The notes under the pieces: model-generated | Seen by the model: the letters and a program-made list of their open reading frames with translations, nothing else | Told to the model about the DNA's origin: nothing | The model's database searches: none | Position numbers and translations under genes: made by a program | Shown here: positions 42,937 through 52,268 of the stretch, one piece after another | Position numbering within the stretch: the first letter of the stretch is position 1 | Layout of the letters: every line of letters starts with the position of its first letter | NCBI RefSeq assembly: GCF_016899425.1 | Contig: NZ_CP045995.1 | Coordinates: 1,240,001-1,304,000, forward strand | Length of the DNA: 64,000 nt | Reading direction: 5' to 3' | Origin: Burkholderia sp. MS389 | Lineage (GTDB): Bacteria > Pseudomonadota > Gammaproteobacteria > Burkholderiales > Burkholderiaceae

Positions 42937-44250
42937 TCAGCCCATGCGAGCGGCCAGCGCGGCCGTGATCTCGTCGAACGACGGCCGCGCGTCGACGTCC
43001 TCGTTCATGCACGCCGCCGCCAGCGCATCGAGCGCGCCGGCGTGCGGTTCGCAGCGCTCGAGCAATTCGCCGAGCAGATAGCCGAACGCGCGCACTTCGA
43101 GCCGCTCGAACCTCGCGCCGCGCGTGCGCTCGTTCACGTCGTACAGCGACGCCGCCCCGAAATCGCCGAGCAACGCGCCGCCTGCGCCGTCGTGCAGGAT
43201 GTTGTGCGCATACAGGTCGCCATGCATGATGCCGCGCGCATGCAGATGGGCGGCGACCGACGCGATGCCGTGCGCGATCCGCAACGCGTGCGCCGGATCG
43301 AATTTGGTATCGGCGACATAGACGTCGCGCGTGCAGGACGCGAAGCTCGGTGGCCCGGCGAGGTTCGTCAGCGCAGGATCGACCTGCTCCATCACGAGGC
43401 CGTGCGTGCCGTCCGGATGCCCGCGCACCTTGCCGATCACCGGGATCAGGTACGGGTAGCGGCCGGCATGCAGGCATGCGGCCATTTCGCAATCGGGCAG
43501 GCCGTCGCTCGTCACCGCGCCCTTGAACAGCTTGAGCGCGACCGTCCGCGGCGGATGGCCGTCCGCCCGCCATTGCGCGCGATAAATGACACCCGACGCG
43601 CCCTCGCCCAGTTTCCGTTCACATGACAGCGCGGCCCAGTCGATCTCCGCGACGTCCGACCCGGCGGACGCCGCGGCCTCCGGCGCCGCGCCGAACGGAT
43701 TGCCGGCCACGGCGAGCCACGCGAGACGCGGCAGACGCAGCAGCCAGTCCGGCAACGCGGGCAGCCGGTTCGCCGACAGGCGCACCAGCTCCAGCGCGCG
43801 GCATGCGGCCATTTCCGCGGGCAGCGCCCGCAGCCGATTGCCGGCCAGCATGAGCTTCTGCAACCGCGCGCAGTCGCCGATGTCGGCCGGCAGTTCGTCG
43901 ATCGCATTGTCGGTCAGGATCAGCCAGCGCAGCGCACGCGGCAGCGCGCCGCGCGGCACCGTGCGGATCCGGTTCGCCTTGAAGCCGATCATGTCGAGTC
44001 GTTCGCACGCGCCGAGCACGTCGGGGAACGCGGTGAAGCGGTTGCCCGACGCGAACAGGATGCGCAGGCGATGCAGCCGCGGCAGATCGTCGGGCAACGC
44101 GGACAGCGCATTGCCGGTCAGGTCGAGCACTTCGAGCGTGTCGGCCAGATCGAAGATCTCGCGCGGAAATTCGGTCAGTCCGCACGCGAGCTTCAGTTGC
44201 CGCGCGCCCGACAGTTGGCCGGCCTGCAGTTGTTCGAGGGTGTGGGTCAC
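42937..44250 (-). CDS. Leucine-rich repeat protein kinase
   Basis: A 437-residue protein from GTG 44250. Residues ~15-190 form LRRs: VLDLTGNALSALPDDLPRL, LRILFASGNRFTAFPDVLG and LQKLMLAGNRLRALPAEM and others, period about 23. From ~211 a Hanks-type kinase follows: glycine loop KLGEGASGVIYRAQ, Lys240 in TVALKLFKG, catalytic HGDLYAHNIL (Asp345, Asn350) and LLGDFGAASLY (Asp363). The kinase is short (about 225 residues) and seems to lack much of the activation loop and C-lobe. No signal or transmembrane helix is visible. A longer ATG start at 44343 would leave no room for a promoter before the divergent tRNA gene. Unusual for a bacterium. Confidence 0.85.
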   Translation of the reverse strand: MTHTLEQLQAGQLSGARQLKLACGLTEFPREIFDLADTLEVLDLTGNALSALPDDLPRLHRLRILFASGNRFTAFPDVLGACERLDMIGFKANRIRTVPRGALPRALRWLILTDNAIDELPADIGDCARLQKLMLAGNRLRALPAEMAACRALELVRLSANRLPALPDWLLRLPRLAWLAVAGNPFGAAPEAAASAGSDVAEIDWAALSCERKLGEGASGVIYRAQWRADGHPPRTVALKLFKGAVTSDGLPDCEMAACLHAGRYPYLIPVIGKVRGHPDGTHGLVMEQVDPALTNLAGPPSFASCTRDVYVADTKFDPAHALRIAHGIASVAAHLHARGIMHGDLYAHNILHDGAGGALLGDFGAASLYDVNERTRGARFERLEVRAFGYLLGELLERCEPHAGALDALAAACMNEDVDARPSFDEITAALAARMG

Positions 44251-44349
44251 GGGGAGAAAACGGGGGGCGGTTGCGGGGACCCGTCGGGTCGATCGGACGA
44301 ATTCTACCGGGATCGACGAGGTGCCCGTACACGACCTTGTCATCCCCCC

Positions 44350-44378
44350 TTCACAAATGCGAAATGTGACGTTAGAAT
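44350..44378 (+). promoter_or_regulatory. Promoter of tRNA-Leu
   Basis: -35 TTCACA (44350-44355), 17-nt spacer and -10 TAGAAT (44373-44378), followed by a GC-rich discriminator 15 bases before the tRNA gene. Confidence 0.75.
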
Positions 44379-44393
44379 TGCGCCCCTTGCAGT

Positions 44394-44478
44394 GCCGACG
44401 TGGTGAAATTGGTAGACACGCTATCTTGAGGGGGTAGTGGCGAAAGCTGTGCGAGTTCGAGTCTCGCCGTCGGCACCA
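44394..44478 (+). tRNA. tRNA-Leu (GAG anticodon)
   Basis: An 85-nt class II tRNA. Acceptor stem GCCGACG pairs with CGTCGGC; the anticodon stem CTATC/GGTAG encloses the loop TTGAGGG, with GAG as anticodon. It has the long variable arm of leucine tRNAs, the TTCGAGTC T-loop and an encoded CCA. The gene is complete and followed by its own terminator. Confidence 0.98.
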
Positions 44479-44510
44479 GATGCGCTTTCCTCGCATTCCC
44501 GCATTTCAGA

Positions 44511-44544
44511 AACCCGCGACAGCAGATGGCTTCGCGGGTTTTTT
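44511..44544 (+). terminator. Terminator of tRNA-Leu
   Basis: AACCCGCGA-N12-TCGCGGGTT followed by TTTT. It lies 33 bases after the tRNA and ends just before the 3' end of the convergent LysR gene at 44553. Confidence 0.9.
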
Positions 44545-44552
44545 GTTGCCCG

Positions 44553-45425
44553 CTACGCGAGCAGCAGAAAATTCCGCACCACCGCGGACGGCTCGTCGCA
44601 GCGCGACGCAATGGCCAGCCTCGCGCGAAACCGGTTGCCCGCGAACGGCCGGTATACGACCCCGGGAACCTGCACCTGCGTAATTGCCTTCGGCACGACC
44701 GACACGCCGAGGCCCGCCGCCACCAGCGTCACCGCGGACGCGATCTGCGGCGCCGGTTGCGCCATGCGCGGCTCGAACCCGGCGGCCTTGCACGCGGCGA
44801 CGATATCGTCGAACAGCGCGCCGCCGGCCGCGCGCGGCACCTGCACGAACGACTCGTCGGCCAGCTCCGCCAGCTCGATGCGCCGGCGCTGCGCCAGCCG
44901 ATGCGCGACGGGCAGCGCGACGAACATCGGCTCCTCGTCCCAGTCGGCTACCCGCAGCGTCGCGGCCACGCGGCGCTCGGGCCGCACGATCGCGACGTCG
45001 AGGCGCCCGGCCTCCAGCGCCTCCAGCAGCACACCCGACGTCGCTTCCTGCAACGTCAGTTCCGCATCCGGAAACGCCTCGCGAAAGCGGCGAATCAGAT
45101 CCGACACCTTCGGATTGAACGCGGCCGTCCCGGTGAAGCCAACCCGCAAATGGCCGGTTTCCCCGCGCGCGGCGCGTCTCGCCGCCCGTGCCGCGCGCTC
45201 GGCATCGTCGAGCACGCGTCGCGCCTCTTCCGCGAAAACCTCGCCCGCCAGCGTCAGCTCGGCGCCGCGCGCGGTCCGCTTGAACAGCTCCACGCCGAGC
45301 TCGTTCTCCAGCGCCTTGATCTGCTGGCTCAATGGCGGCTGGCCGATGCCGAGCGTTTCGGCGGCCTTCGTGAAATTCGATGCGGCCGCGACGGCCAGAA
45401 AGTAGCGGAGATGCCGGAGTTCCAT
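44553..45425 (-). CDS. LysR-family transcriptional regulator
   Basis: A 290-residue protein. Standard start MELRHLRYFLAVAAASNFTKAAETL with the HTH at ~17-37 (IGQPPLSQQIKALE). It resembles the CatM/BenM subgroup in its effector domain (GHLRVGFTGTAAFNPKVSDLI). It is divergent from an MFS transporter at 45567, the likely target. Confidence 0.9.
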   Translation of the reverse strand: MELRHLRYFLAVAAASNFTKAAETLGIGQPPLSQQIKALENELGVELFKRTARGAELTLAGEVFAEEARRVLDDAERAARAARRAARGETGHLRVGFTGTAAFNPKVSDLIRRFREAFPDAELTLQEATSGVLLEALEAGRLDVAIVRPERRVAATLRVADWDEEPMFVALPVAHRLAQRRRIELAELADESFVQVPRAAGGALFDDIVAACKAAGFEPRMAQPAPQIASAVTLVAAGLGVSVVPKAITQVQVPGVVYRPFAGNRFRARLAIASRCDEPSAVVRNFLLLA

Positions 45426-45566
45426 GCGTGACGTGACCTCGCGGGGTGAGTCGGGTTGGCGCGTGAGCCAGTGTTAAAACATATTGCTGCGGTTCATTTC
45501 ATATATTGGACATATACATGACCGTGCGCAAGAATTCGTGTATTCCGTCGCACATCGAGTGCCCTC
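45426..45566. promoter_or_regulatory. Divergent promoter region of the LysR gene and MFS transporter
   Basis: A 141-bp gap with AT-rich sequence (ttaaaacatattgctgcgg; catatattggacatataca). TATATTGGACATATA near 45502-45516 is a LysR-type interrupted palindrome (T-N11-A form). This is a good candidate operator. Confidence 0.5.
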
Positions 45567-46808
45567 ATGTCCTCCGCTTCGATTTCCCGCTCCATGCCCG
45601 GTACACAACCGTCCGCGCCCGATGCGCTGCCGGCCGGCGTGTCCCCGCGCTCGGCCGCGTACAAGCGCATCGCGTTCGCGCTGTTCCTCGCCGGCTTTTC
45701 TACCTTCTCGCTGCTGTACTGCGTGCAGCCGCTGCTTCCCGCGTTCGCCCGCGAATTCAACGTCGGTGCGACGTCGAGTTCGCTGTCGCTATCGCTGTCG
45801 ACCGGGATGCTCGCGGTGTCGATCCTGTGCGCCGGCGCGCTATCCGAACGGGTCGGGCGGCGCGGGCTGATGTTCGTGTCGATGACGCTGGCCGCGCTGT
45901 TCAATCTGCTCGCCGCGCTGTCGCCGAACTGGCACCTGCTGCTCGTCTGCCGTGCGCTCGAAGGCTTCGCGCTGGGCGGCGTGCCGGCGGTGGCGATGGC
46001 CTATCTCGCGGAAGAAATCGCCGCGGACGGGCTCGGCTTCTCGATGGGGCTCTATGTCGGCGGCACCGCGTTCGGCGGCATGATCGGACGGATCGGGATG
46101 AGCGCGCTCGAGGAGCACTTCTCGTGGCGCACGGCGATGCTGTCGATCGGCGTCGTCGATCTGCTCGCGGCGCTCGCGTTCGTGATGCTGCTGCCGGCGT
46201 CGCGACGCTTCGTGAAGCGCACCGACCTGACGCTGCGTCACCACCTGCGGCTGTGGCACGCGCAATTGCGTCACGCACGCCTGCCGTTCGTGTTCGCGAT
46301 CGGCTTCCTCGTGATGGGCGCGTTCGTGACGATCTACAACTACGCCGGGTTCCGGCTCATGGCGGCGCCGTTCAACCTGAGCCCGACCGCCTGCGGGCTG
46401 ATCTTCGGGGCCTATCTGTTCGGGATGGTGTCGTCGTCGAGCGCCGGCGCGCTCGCCGATCGTCTCGGGCGGGCGCCGGTCCTCGTCAGCGGCATCGTCG
46501 TGTTCGCGGCGGGCCTCGCGCTGACGCTGTCGCACTCGCTCGTCGCGATCGTCGTCGGCATCGTGCTCGTGACGATCGGCTTCTTCGTCGCGCACTCGGT
46601 CGCGAGCGGCTGGGTCGGCGCGCTCGCGGGCGCCGCGAAAGGGCATGCGGCGTCGCTGTATCTGCTCGCCTACTATGTCGGGTCGAGCGTGCTCGGCTCG
46701 GTCGGCGGCACATTCTGGCAACGCGGCGCGTGGACGAGCGTCGCCGCGTATGTCGCGGTGCTGCTCGCCGTCGCATTGCTGGCCGCGCGGCGGTTGAGCC
46801 GTGCTTGA
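45567..46808 (+). CDS. MFS transporter, YnfM-like
   Basis: A 413-residue protein with 12 hydrophobic segments. It has the family motif SERVGRRGLMFVSM after helix 2. The start has a long Pro/Ser-rich N-terminus (SMPGTQPSAPDALPAGVSP) before helix 1 at ~30 (IAFALFLAGFSTFSLLYCVQPLLP). It is a proton-driven exporter, possibly of arabinose, drugs or a phenolic compound controlled by the adjacent LysR protein. The substrate is unknown. Confidence 0.88.
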   Translation: MSSASISRSMPGTQPSAPDALPAGVSPRSAAYKRIAFALFLAGFSTFSLLYCVQPLLPAFAREFNVGATSSSLSLSLSTGMLAVSILCAGALSERVGRRGLMFVSMTLAALFNLLAALSPNWHLLLVCRALEGFALGGVPAVAMAYLAEEIAADGLGFSMGLYVGGTAFGGMIGRIGMSALEEHFSWRTAMLSIGVVDLLAALAFVMLLPASRRFVKRTDLTLRHHLRLWHAQLRHARLPFVFAIGFLVMGAFVTIYNYAGFRLMAAPFNLSPTACGLIFGAYLFGMVSSSSAGALADRLGRAPVLVSGIVVFAAGLALTLSHSLVAIVVGIVLVTIGFFVAHSVASGWVGALAGAAKGHAASLYLLAYYVGSSVLGSVGGTFWQRGAWTSVAAYVAVLLAVALLAARRLSRA

Positions 46809-46892
46809 GCGGCGCGTGAACCGTGCATGATGCGACGCGGTTCGGCGCGACGCGCGGCCCGCACCACGCACCGCGCGCCGGCCGCGCAACCA

Positions 46893-48140
46893 TCACGACA
46901 CCAGCGCATCGTCCCCCTTCACCGCATACGCCGCCTCGCGCCGCCGCAGCGTCATCGCGATCAGCGCCGCCAGCACCGCGAGCGCGACGCCCGTGAGAAA
47001 CCCGCCGGTATAACCCACCTTCGCGGTCAGCGACAGAATCGTCGACGACGCAATCAGCTCGCCGAGATCGCGCGTGCTCTGCACGGCCGTCACGTCGGTG
47101 CCGGCCTGATCGCTGCCGCCCGCGAAGCGCATGCCGGCCGTCATGATCGACACCGACGTGATGCCGGTCGCCAGCGAGCCGAGCACCGTGCACAGCCACG
47201 CCCACGACGGCGACACCGGCAGCCACCCGCTCGCCTGCGCGAACCACAGCAGCGCCGCCGCGCCCGCGCAGCTCACGCCGGCCGTAAACGCGCGCCACAG
47301 GCCGAGCGCCCTCACGAGCCACGCGCCGCCGCCGCACCCGAGCACGACCGTCACGACGCCGCCCGCCATCCCGAGCGTGCCGATCGCATCGAGCGACCAG
47401 CCCGCGTCGTTGAGGAACAGCTTCGACAGGCCGAAGCCCGATACGGCGGTCATCGCCGACAGCAGCGCGAGCGACAGCAGCGACCACGAACGCGGCCGCT
47501 TCGCGAAACGCACGAGGCTCGCCTCATGTTCGGGCCGGGCGCGCGCGCGATCCGCGTCGCGCGGCAACACCCCCAGCACGCAGACGAGGCTCGCGAGCGG
47601 CACGGCCGCCAGCGCAAGAAACGCGGTGGGCTGGCCGAACATGCCGATCAGCGTCAACGTGCCGGCGCCGCCGCCGAAGAAGCCGATCATCACGCCCGCG
47701 ATCTGGATCGCGTTGATCTTCGCGAGCGTGTCGCCGCTGAAATGCTCGGCGGCCATCCCGTCGTTCGCGATGTCCTGCGTCGCGCTCGCGAGCGACGCGA
47801 CGGCCAGCAGCCCGACCGCCCAGCTCGCCGTCGCGACCGTCATCCCGATCTGCGCGAGGCAGACGAGACACAGCACGACGATCGTCTGCATCGGCAGCAT
47901 CCAGCTGCGCCGCCGGCCGATGCGGGGCGACCAGCGATTGTCGACGACGGGCGCCCACAGGAATTTCACGACCCACGGCAACCCGACGAGCGGCAGGAAC
48001 GCGAGCGCATGAAGCGGCGCGCCGTCGTGGCGCAGCAGCGTCGGCATCGCGTCCATCGCGATGCCGATCGGGATGCCCTGTGACAGGTAAAGCAGCGTGA
48101 TCGTGACGACCAGGCGGCGATGTTCGAACAGATCGCGCAT
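46893..48140 (-). CDS. fptX: RhtX/FptX-family siderophore inner membrane transporter
   Basis: A 415-residue protein with 12 hydrophobic helices, starting MRDLFEHRRLVVTITLLYLSQG. PTLLRHDGAPLHALAFLPLVGLPWVVKFLWAPVVD is typical of the RhtX/FptX and AmpG-like permeases. FptX is a single-component carrier for ferric pyochelin across the inner membrane. It is the last gene of the operon that starts with fptA, in keeping with this role. Convergent with the MFS gene at 46808. Confidence 0.88.
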   Translation of the reverse strand: MRDLFEHRRLVVTITLLYLSQGIPIGIAMDAMPTLLRHDGAPLHALAFLPLVGLPWVVKFLWAPVVDNRWSPRIGRRRSWMLPMQTIVVLCLVCLAQIGMTVATASWAVGLLAVASLASATQDIANDGMAAEHFSGDTLAKINAIQIAGVMIGFFGGGAGTLTLIGMFGQPTAFLALAAVPLASLVCVLGVLPRDADRARARPEHEASLVRFAKRPRSWSLLSLALLSAMTAVSGFGLSKLFLNDAGWSLDAIGTLGMAGGVVTVVLGCGGGAWLVRALGLWRAFTAGVSCAGAAALLWFAQASGWLPVSPSWAWLCTVLGSLATGITSVSIMTAGMRFAGGSDQAGTDVTAVQSTRDLGELIASSTILSLTAKVGYTGGFLTGVALAVLAALIAMTLRRREAAYAVKGDDALVS

Positions 48141-48162
48141 CGAAGTCTCCAGTTGAATGAGG

Positions 48163-49674
48163 TTAAAAAGGTTCGGCGCAGGCCGGCACGCGCGCGGCCA
48201 GCATCGCGTCGCGCCGCGGACGGCGCGCTGCCCGCAGCAGCAACGCGCCGAAGGCGACGAGCGCCGCGTCGATCGGCCAGTACACGGGTCTGCCCGCGCC
48301 CAGCAGCGCGATCGCGCAATGGGTCGCGCCGGCCAGCGCGTACGCGACGCCGGCCGCACGCATCAGCACGCGCAGCCATGCCGCGCGATCGGCGACACAG
48401 GCGGCGAGCGCAATCGCGCCGCCCCACACGACCCAGAACAGCAGCGCGAGCGCATGGTCGACGTGCACGCCATCGGGCAACGCACGACCGGCGAACAGCA
48501 GCACGCCGCCCGCGAGCACGAGCCCGCCGCACACGCCGACCGCGGCGGCGGCCAGCAGGTCCGCCGCACGATCGCGCTGCGCGCGCCGCCGCTCGATCCA
48601 CAGATGCAGCCCCGTCGCGCACAACGCACAGGCGGCGAGCCCCATCAGGAAATGCAGCACGCGCAGCACGCCGCCGGCCGCGCCAACCCAGCCGTATTGC
48701 GCGAAATGCAGCGGCTGCACCGCGATGAACGCGCGCAGCCAGAAGCCGCGGCCGCGCGACGTCGCATCGGCGAGCCATTGCCCGTCCGCCGCGCGATACA
48801 GGTGGCGTTCGAACACGGCCGTGCTCGGCAGGCCCGCGGTCGTGCCGGCAATCTCGACGCGCGCGTTCACGTCGCCCCAGCGCTGCAACGCGACGGCTTC
48901 GGGCCGGAAATCCGGCCTGCGCGCCGCATCGCGCCGCAGCAGTGCATCGAGATCGGGCGCATGCCGCCACGGACCGCCGGCCTCGACGGGCAGCGACCCG
49001 CCGAGCAGTTCGGCGAACGCACGCTGCGGTTGCCCCGGATACGCGACGCCCGCGAGCGCCACCGTGCCGAGCGCACCGAGCCCCGACAACGCGCCGGTGA
49101 ACGCGAACAGCACGAGCCACGGCGTACCCCACAGGCCGATCCACGCGTGCAGGTCGAACAGCGCGATGCGCAAGCCGTGGCCGCGCCGGATGCGCGCTGC
49201 GTCGGGCCAGCGCTTGCGATGCACGACGACGCCCGCGACGATGAGCACGAGCAGCACGATGCCCCACAGGCTGACGAAGATGCGCCCGGGGAAGCCGGCG
49301 AACAACGTCTTGTGCAGCGTGACGATCGACGTCGCCCGCGCGGCATCGGGCAGCGGCGCGCCGGTCGCCGGATCGAGCGCGAGCGTGCAGGTCTGGCGCG
49401 CATCGCAGAAACGGATGGCCGGATCGTCCGGCCTCGGCAGCACGATGCGCGCATCGCGCAACGCGACCCCGAGCGACGCCGCACGCGCGACGAGCGCATC
49501 GAGCGGCAACGTCGGTCGCGCGACGGCGAGCGCCGGCGGCCGCCACCAGCCCTGCATCGAATCGAACGCGAGACTCCACGCGCCGCTGAACAGCACGACG
49601 AACAGCACCACGCCGAACAGCGCGCCGGCGCCGCGATGCAGCGCGCGCCAGCGCGAACGCGACGATGCGTCCAT
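48163..49674 (-). CDS. PepSY-associated transmembrane protein, probable siderophore-iron reductase
   Basis: A 503-residue protein. ATG 49674 begins MDASSRSRWRALHRGAGALFGVVLF, the usual start before the first helix. The PepSY_TM domain has LHKTLFAGFPGRIFVSLWGIVLLVLIVAG and FDLHAWIGLWGTPWLVLFAF, with membrane His residues that can bind haem. Four to five further helices form the C-terminal part. It probably reduces ferric iron released from pyochelin in the periplasm; this role follows from the position between fptA and fptX. The stop leaves 22 bases to fptX. Confidence 0.85.
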   Translation of the reverse strand: MDASSRSRWRALHRGAGALFGVVLFVVLFSGAWSLAFDSMQGWWRPPALAVARPTLPLDALVARAASLGVALRDARIVLPRPDDPAIRFCDARQTCTLALDPATGAPLPDAARATSIVTLHKTLFAGFPGRIFVSLWGIVLLVLIVAGVVVHRKRWPDAARIRRGHGLRIALFDLHAWIGLWGTPWLVLFAFTGALSGLGALGTVALAGVAYPGQPQRAFAELLGGSLPVEAGGPWRHAPDLDALLRRDAARRPDFRPEAVALQRWGDVNARVEIAGTTAGLPSTAVFERHLYRAADGQWLADATSRGRGFWLRAFIAVQPLHFAQYGWVGAAGGVLRVLHFLMGLAACALCATGLHLWIERRRAQRDRAADLLAAAAVGVCGGLVLAGGVLLFAGRALPDGVHVDHALALLFWVVWGGAIALAACVADRAAWLRVLMRAAGVAYALAGATHCAIALLGAGRPVYWPIDAALVAFGALLLRAARRPRRDAMLAARVPACAEPF

Positions 49675-49675
49675 G

Positions 49676-49939
49676 TCAGCGCCCTCCCCACAACATCGCG
49701 CACGGCACGAGCACCGCGAGCCACGCACCCGCGCGCCAGGCGGCCTGCCGACGGCCGGGCGCGACGAGCACCCACAGCAGCGCGGCGACACTCGCCGCGA
49801 GCGTCAGCAGCACGGCCGCATAGAGCCGGTTCAGGCCGTCGGCCGGGTAATGACGGGCCAGCGTGATCGCGAGCGCGACCGCCCCCGGCAGCACGCCGCC
49901 GATCGCGATCGCCGCTCGCGCACCCCAGCCGGACGCCAT
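49676..49939 (-). CDS. DUF3649-type small membrane protein
   Basis: An 87-residue protein with three hydrophobic segments (AAIAIGGVLPGAVALAITLA, LYAAVLLTLAASVAALLWVLVA, AWLAVLVPCAMLW). Its start overlaps the fptA stop (TGATG), and its stop ends one base before the ATG of the PepSY protein. Such small proteins are typical of iron uptake operons. The exact role is unknown. Confidence 0.75.
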   Translation of the reverse strand: MASGWGARAAIAIGGVLPGAVALAITLARHYPADGLNRLYAAVLLTLAASVAALLWVLVAPGRRQAAWRAGAWLAVLVPCAMLWGGR

Positions 49940-52122
49940 CAGAATTGGCCGCGCACGGTCAGCATCACGTTGCGCGGTTCCCCGTAACGGTTGTTCCAGC
50001 CCGGCTGGCCCAGGCTCAGGTAGTAATGGCGGTCGAACAGGTTGTTGACGTTGAGCGCGGCGCTCCAGTGCTTGTCGTAGCGGTAGCCGAGCCGCACGCT
50101 CGCGAGCGCGTAGCCGCCCTGAGTCATCGTGACGCCGTTCGCCTGCGCCGAGTAGCTGCTCTGCACCTGCACGCCGCCGCCGATGCTCCAGCGCCGCGCC
50201 TGCCACGGCAGGTCGTAGTTGGTCCACAGCCGGAACAGGTGGCGCGGGTTCAGCAGCGGCGCGAACGTGCCCGCGTTGGCGAGATTGTCCGCATAACGCA
50301 TCGTGTCGTACGTGTAGCTCGCCCACACGCTCCACCACGGCGTGATGCGGCCGTTCGCCTCGAACTCGAAGCCCTGGCTGCGCACGCTGCCGCCGTTCAC
50401 GTAGTAGCAGTTCGGCCCCGCGCACGGATGCGCGAGATCGACCTGCGGGTTGTTGTCGAGATCGATGCGAAACGCCGCGAGCGACACGTTCAGCTTGCCG
50501 CCCGCCAGTTCGCCCTTCACGCCGGTTTCATAGGTGCGCCCCTTCACCGGCGTCAGGATGCCGCCGCCCCACATCGACTTGGTCTGCGGCTGGAACACCT
50601 CCGCATAGCTCGCGTACCACGACCAGTCGCGCGCGAAATCCCAGATCAGCCCGCCGTACGGCGTGAACTGGTGGCCGGTGTTGTAGTGCGCGCCGAGGCT
50701 GTCCTGGTTCCACCAGCTCATCCGGCCGCCGAGCACGAGCGTCAGCGGCTCCGCAAGCTTGATGCGGCCGAGCCCGTATACGCCCTTCTGCGAAATGTCG
50801 TTCTGCTGCGACTGCTGGTACGGCCCGACGCCGGGCTCGGGCACGCTGCTCGGGTTCCAGCGGTACACGTTCACCGGCGTGCCGGCCACGTCGCCGAGCA
50901 GCGGCGCGGTCAGCTGTCCGCTGCTGCTGTTCGCGTAGGTGAGACCGAACAGCAGGTCGTGCGTGAGCCCGAACGCATGCACCGGACCCTGCACGTTCGC
51001 ATCGACGCTGCGGCTGTAGCTGCTGAACTGATACGCGGCGCCGGTCAGTCGGCCGCCGGCGCCCGTCGCCGGATCGATCGCGCCGAACGAACCCGCGTAC
51101 TTCAGGTCCGAGCGCACGCTCTGGTATTCGCCGCTGACCTTCGCCTTCCAGCCGGCGCCGAGCTTCTGCTCGACCGATGCGAACGCGCGCGTCGTATCCC
51201 AGTTGAAACGGCCCCACGCGGTGTCGAGGAACGTCGAGCGCGACAGGCCGAGGCTCGATCCGTCGCGCGCCATCGGCACGCCGGACATGTCGGGCACCGA
51301 CGACGTCGTCTGGTACTGCGCGCCGAACGTGAGCAGCGTGTCGCGCGTCACGTCGACTTCCGTGACGCCGTAGATCGAACGCGTGTCCTGCTTCGCATGG
51401 TCGTAGAAGAAGTGGCGATCCTCGTACGCGGCGACGAGCCGGCTGCGCACCGTGCCGGCCGCATTGAGCGGGCCGCCGATGTCGGCTTCCGCGCGATAGC
51501 GGTCCCAGCTGCCCACGCTTGCGGTCGCATGCGCGGAGAACTGGTATTGCGGACGCTTGCGCACGAGGTTGACGGTCGCGGCCGGATTGCCCGAGCCGTG
51601 CAGCAGCCCGTTCGCACCGCGCAGGATTTCCACGCGTTCGTACACCGAGATGTCCTGCGGCGCGCTCGCCATGTCGCCGATCACGACCGGCACGCCGTCG
51701 AACTCGAACGAATCGACCTTGAAGCCGCGCACGAAGTACGCGGTGGTGAGCAGCACGTAAGGCTGCACGGTCACGCCGGCCGACTGCTGCATCACCTCGT
51801 CGAGCGAGAACAGGTTCTGCTGGTCGATCCGCTCGCGCGTCGTCACGCTGACCGACTGCGGAATCTCGCGCAGCGCGAGCGGCATCTTGCCGACCGTCGC
51901 CACCGACGGATCGTCGGCCACACCCCGCGACGCATTCACCGCAATCGCCTTCAACTCGCCTTCGGCAGGCTGCGCGGCGGCCGCCTCTTCCTTCCGGACT
52001 TCCGCGCCGCCCGCCCGCGCCGCATCGGCGAACGCCGCCGCCGGATGCGCGGCAATCAGCAGGCCGAGATACAGCGACGGACGCCAGCGCCCGAAACGGA
52101 CGACGCGTGCGCCCCTCATCAT
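49939..52122 (-). CDS. fptA: TonB-dependent ferric pyochelin receptor
   Basis: A 727-residue outer membrane protein. ATG 52122 follows an agagag SD; a second Met follows at 52119. Signal [16 protein letters not shown]. The plug domain (~75-190) begins [20 protein letters not shown] and contains [26 protein letters not shown], the family signature. The C-terminus [28 protein letters not shown] is a typical barrel end with a terminal Phe. It imports ferric pyochelin with TonB energy. A Fur box lies 50 bases upstream. It heads the fptA-DUF3649-PepSY-fptX operon. Confidence 0.92.
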   Translation of the reverse strand: MMRGARVVRFGRWRPSLYLGLLIAAHPAAAFADAARAGGAEVRKEEAAAAQPAEGELKAIAVNASRGVADDPSVATVGKMPLALREIPQSVSVTTRERIDQQNLFSLDEVMQQSAGVTVQPYVLLTTAYFVRGFKVDSFEFDGVPVVIGDMASAPQDISVYERVEILRGANGLLHGSGNPAATVNLVRKRPQYQFSAHATASVGSWDRYRAEADIGGPLNAAGTVRSRLVAAYEDRHFFYDHAKQDTRSIYGVTEVDVTRDTLLTFGAQYQTTSSVPDMSGVPMARDGSSLGLSRSTFLDTAWGRFNWDTTRAFASVEQKLGAGWKAKVSGEYQSVRSDLKYAGSFGAIDPATGAGGRLTGAAYQFSSYSRSVDANVQGPVHAFGLTHDLLFGLTYANSSSGQLTAPLLGDVAGTPVNVYRWNPSSVPEPGVGPYQQSQQNDISQKGVYGLGRIKLAEPLTLVLGGRMSWWNQDSLGAHYNTGHQFTPYGGLIWDFARDWSWYASYAEVFQPQTKSMWGGGILTPVKGRTYETGVKGELAGGKLNVSLAAFRIDLDNNPQVDLAHPCAGPNCYYVNGGSVRSQGFEFEANGRITPWWSVWASYTYDTMRYADNLANAGTFAPLLNPRHLFRLWTNYDLPWQARRWSIGGGVQVQSSYSAQANGVTMTQGGYALASVRLGYRYDKHWSAALNVNNLFDRHYYLSLGQPGWNNRYGEPRNVMLTVRGQF

Positions 52123-52171
52123 CGATCTCTCTGGTTCTCGTACCGCGTACCGCATTCCCGCCCCCGTATTT

Positions 52172-52190
52172 GATAATCATTCTCATTATC
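52172..52190 (-). promoter_or_regulatory. Fur box upstream of fptA
   Basis: GATAATCATTCTCATTATC, 16 of 19 matches to the consensus GATAATGATAATCATTATC and almost perfectly palindromic. It lies 50 bp before the fptA start, so iron-bound Fur should repress the receptor operon. Confidence 0.92.
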
Positions 52191-52268
52191 AATTGGAATC
52201 GGCGGGCGAATTTTCGATCGACGGGCTTTTCCTATCGATTCCGGGCACGGCGGCCCGCATTGTTCACG

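Noticed and set aside
44251..44343. A longer ATG start for the LRR kinase at 44343 with a purine-rich stretch before it
   Set aside because: The purine stretch abuts the ATG with no spacing, the extra 31 residues (MTRSCTGTSSIPVEF onward) do not look like an LRR cap, and the region overlaps the divergent tRNA promoter.
44394..44600. tRNA-Leu as an integration site for a mobile element
   Set aside because: No integrase and no duplicated tRNA 3' end were found downstream; the next sequence is the tRNA terminator and an ordinary LysR gene.
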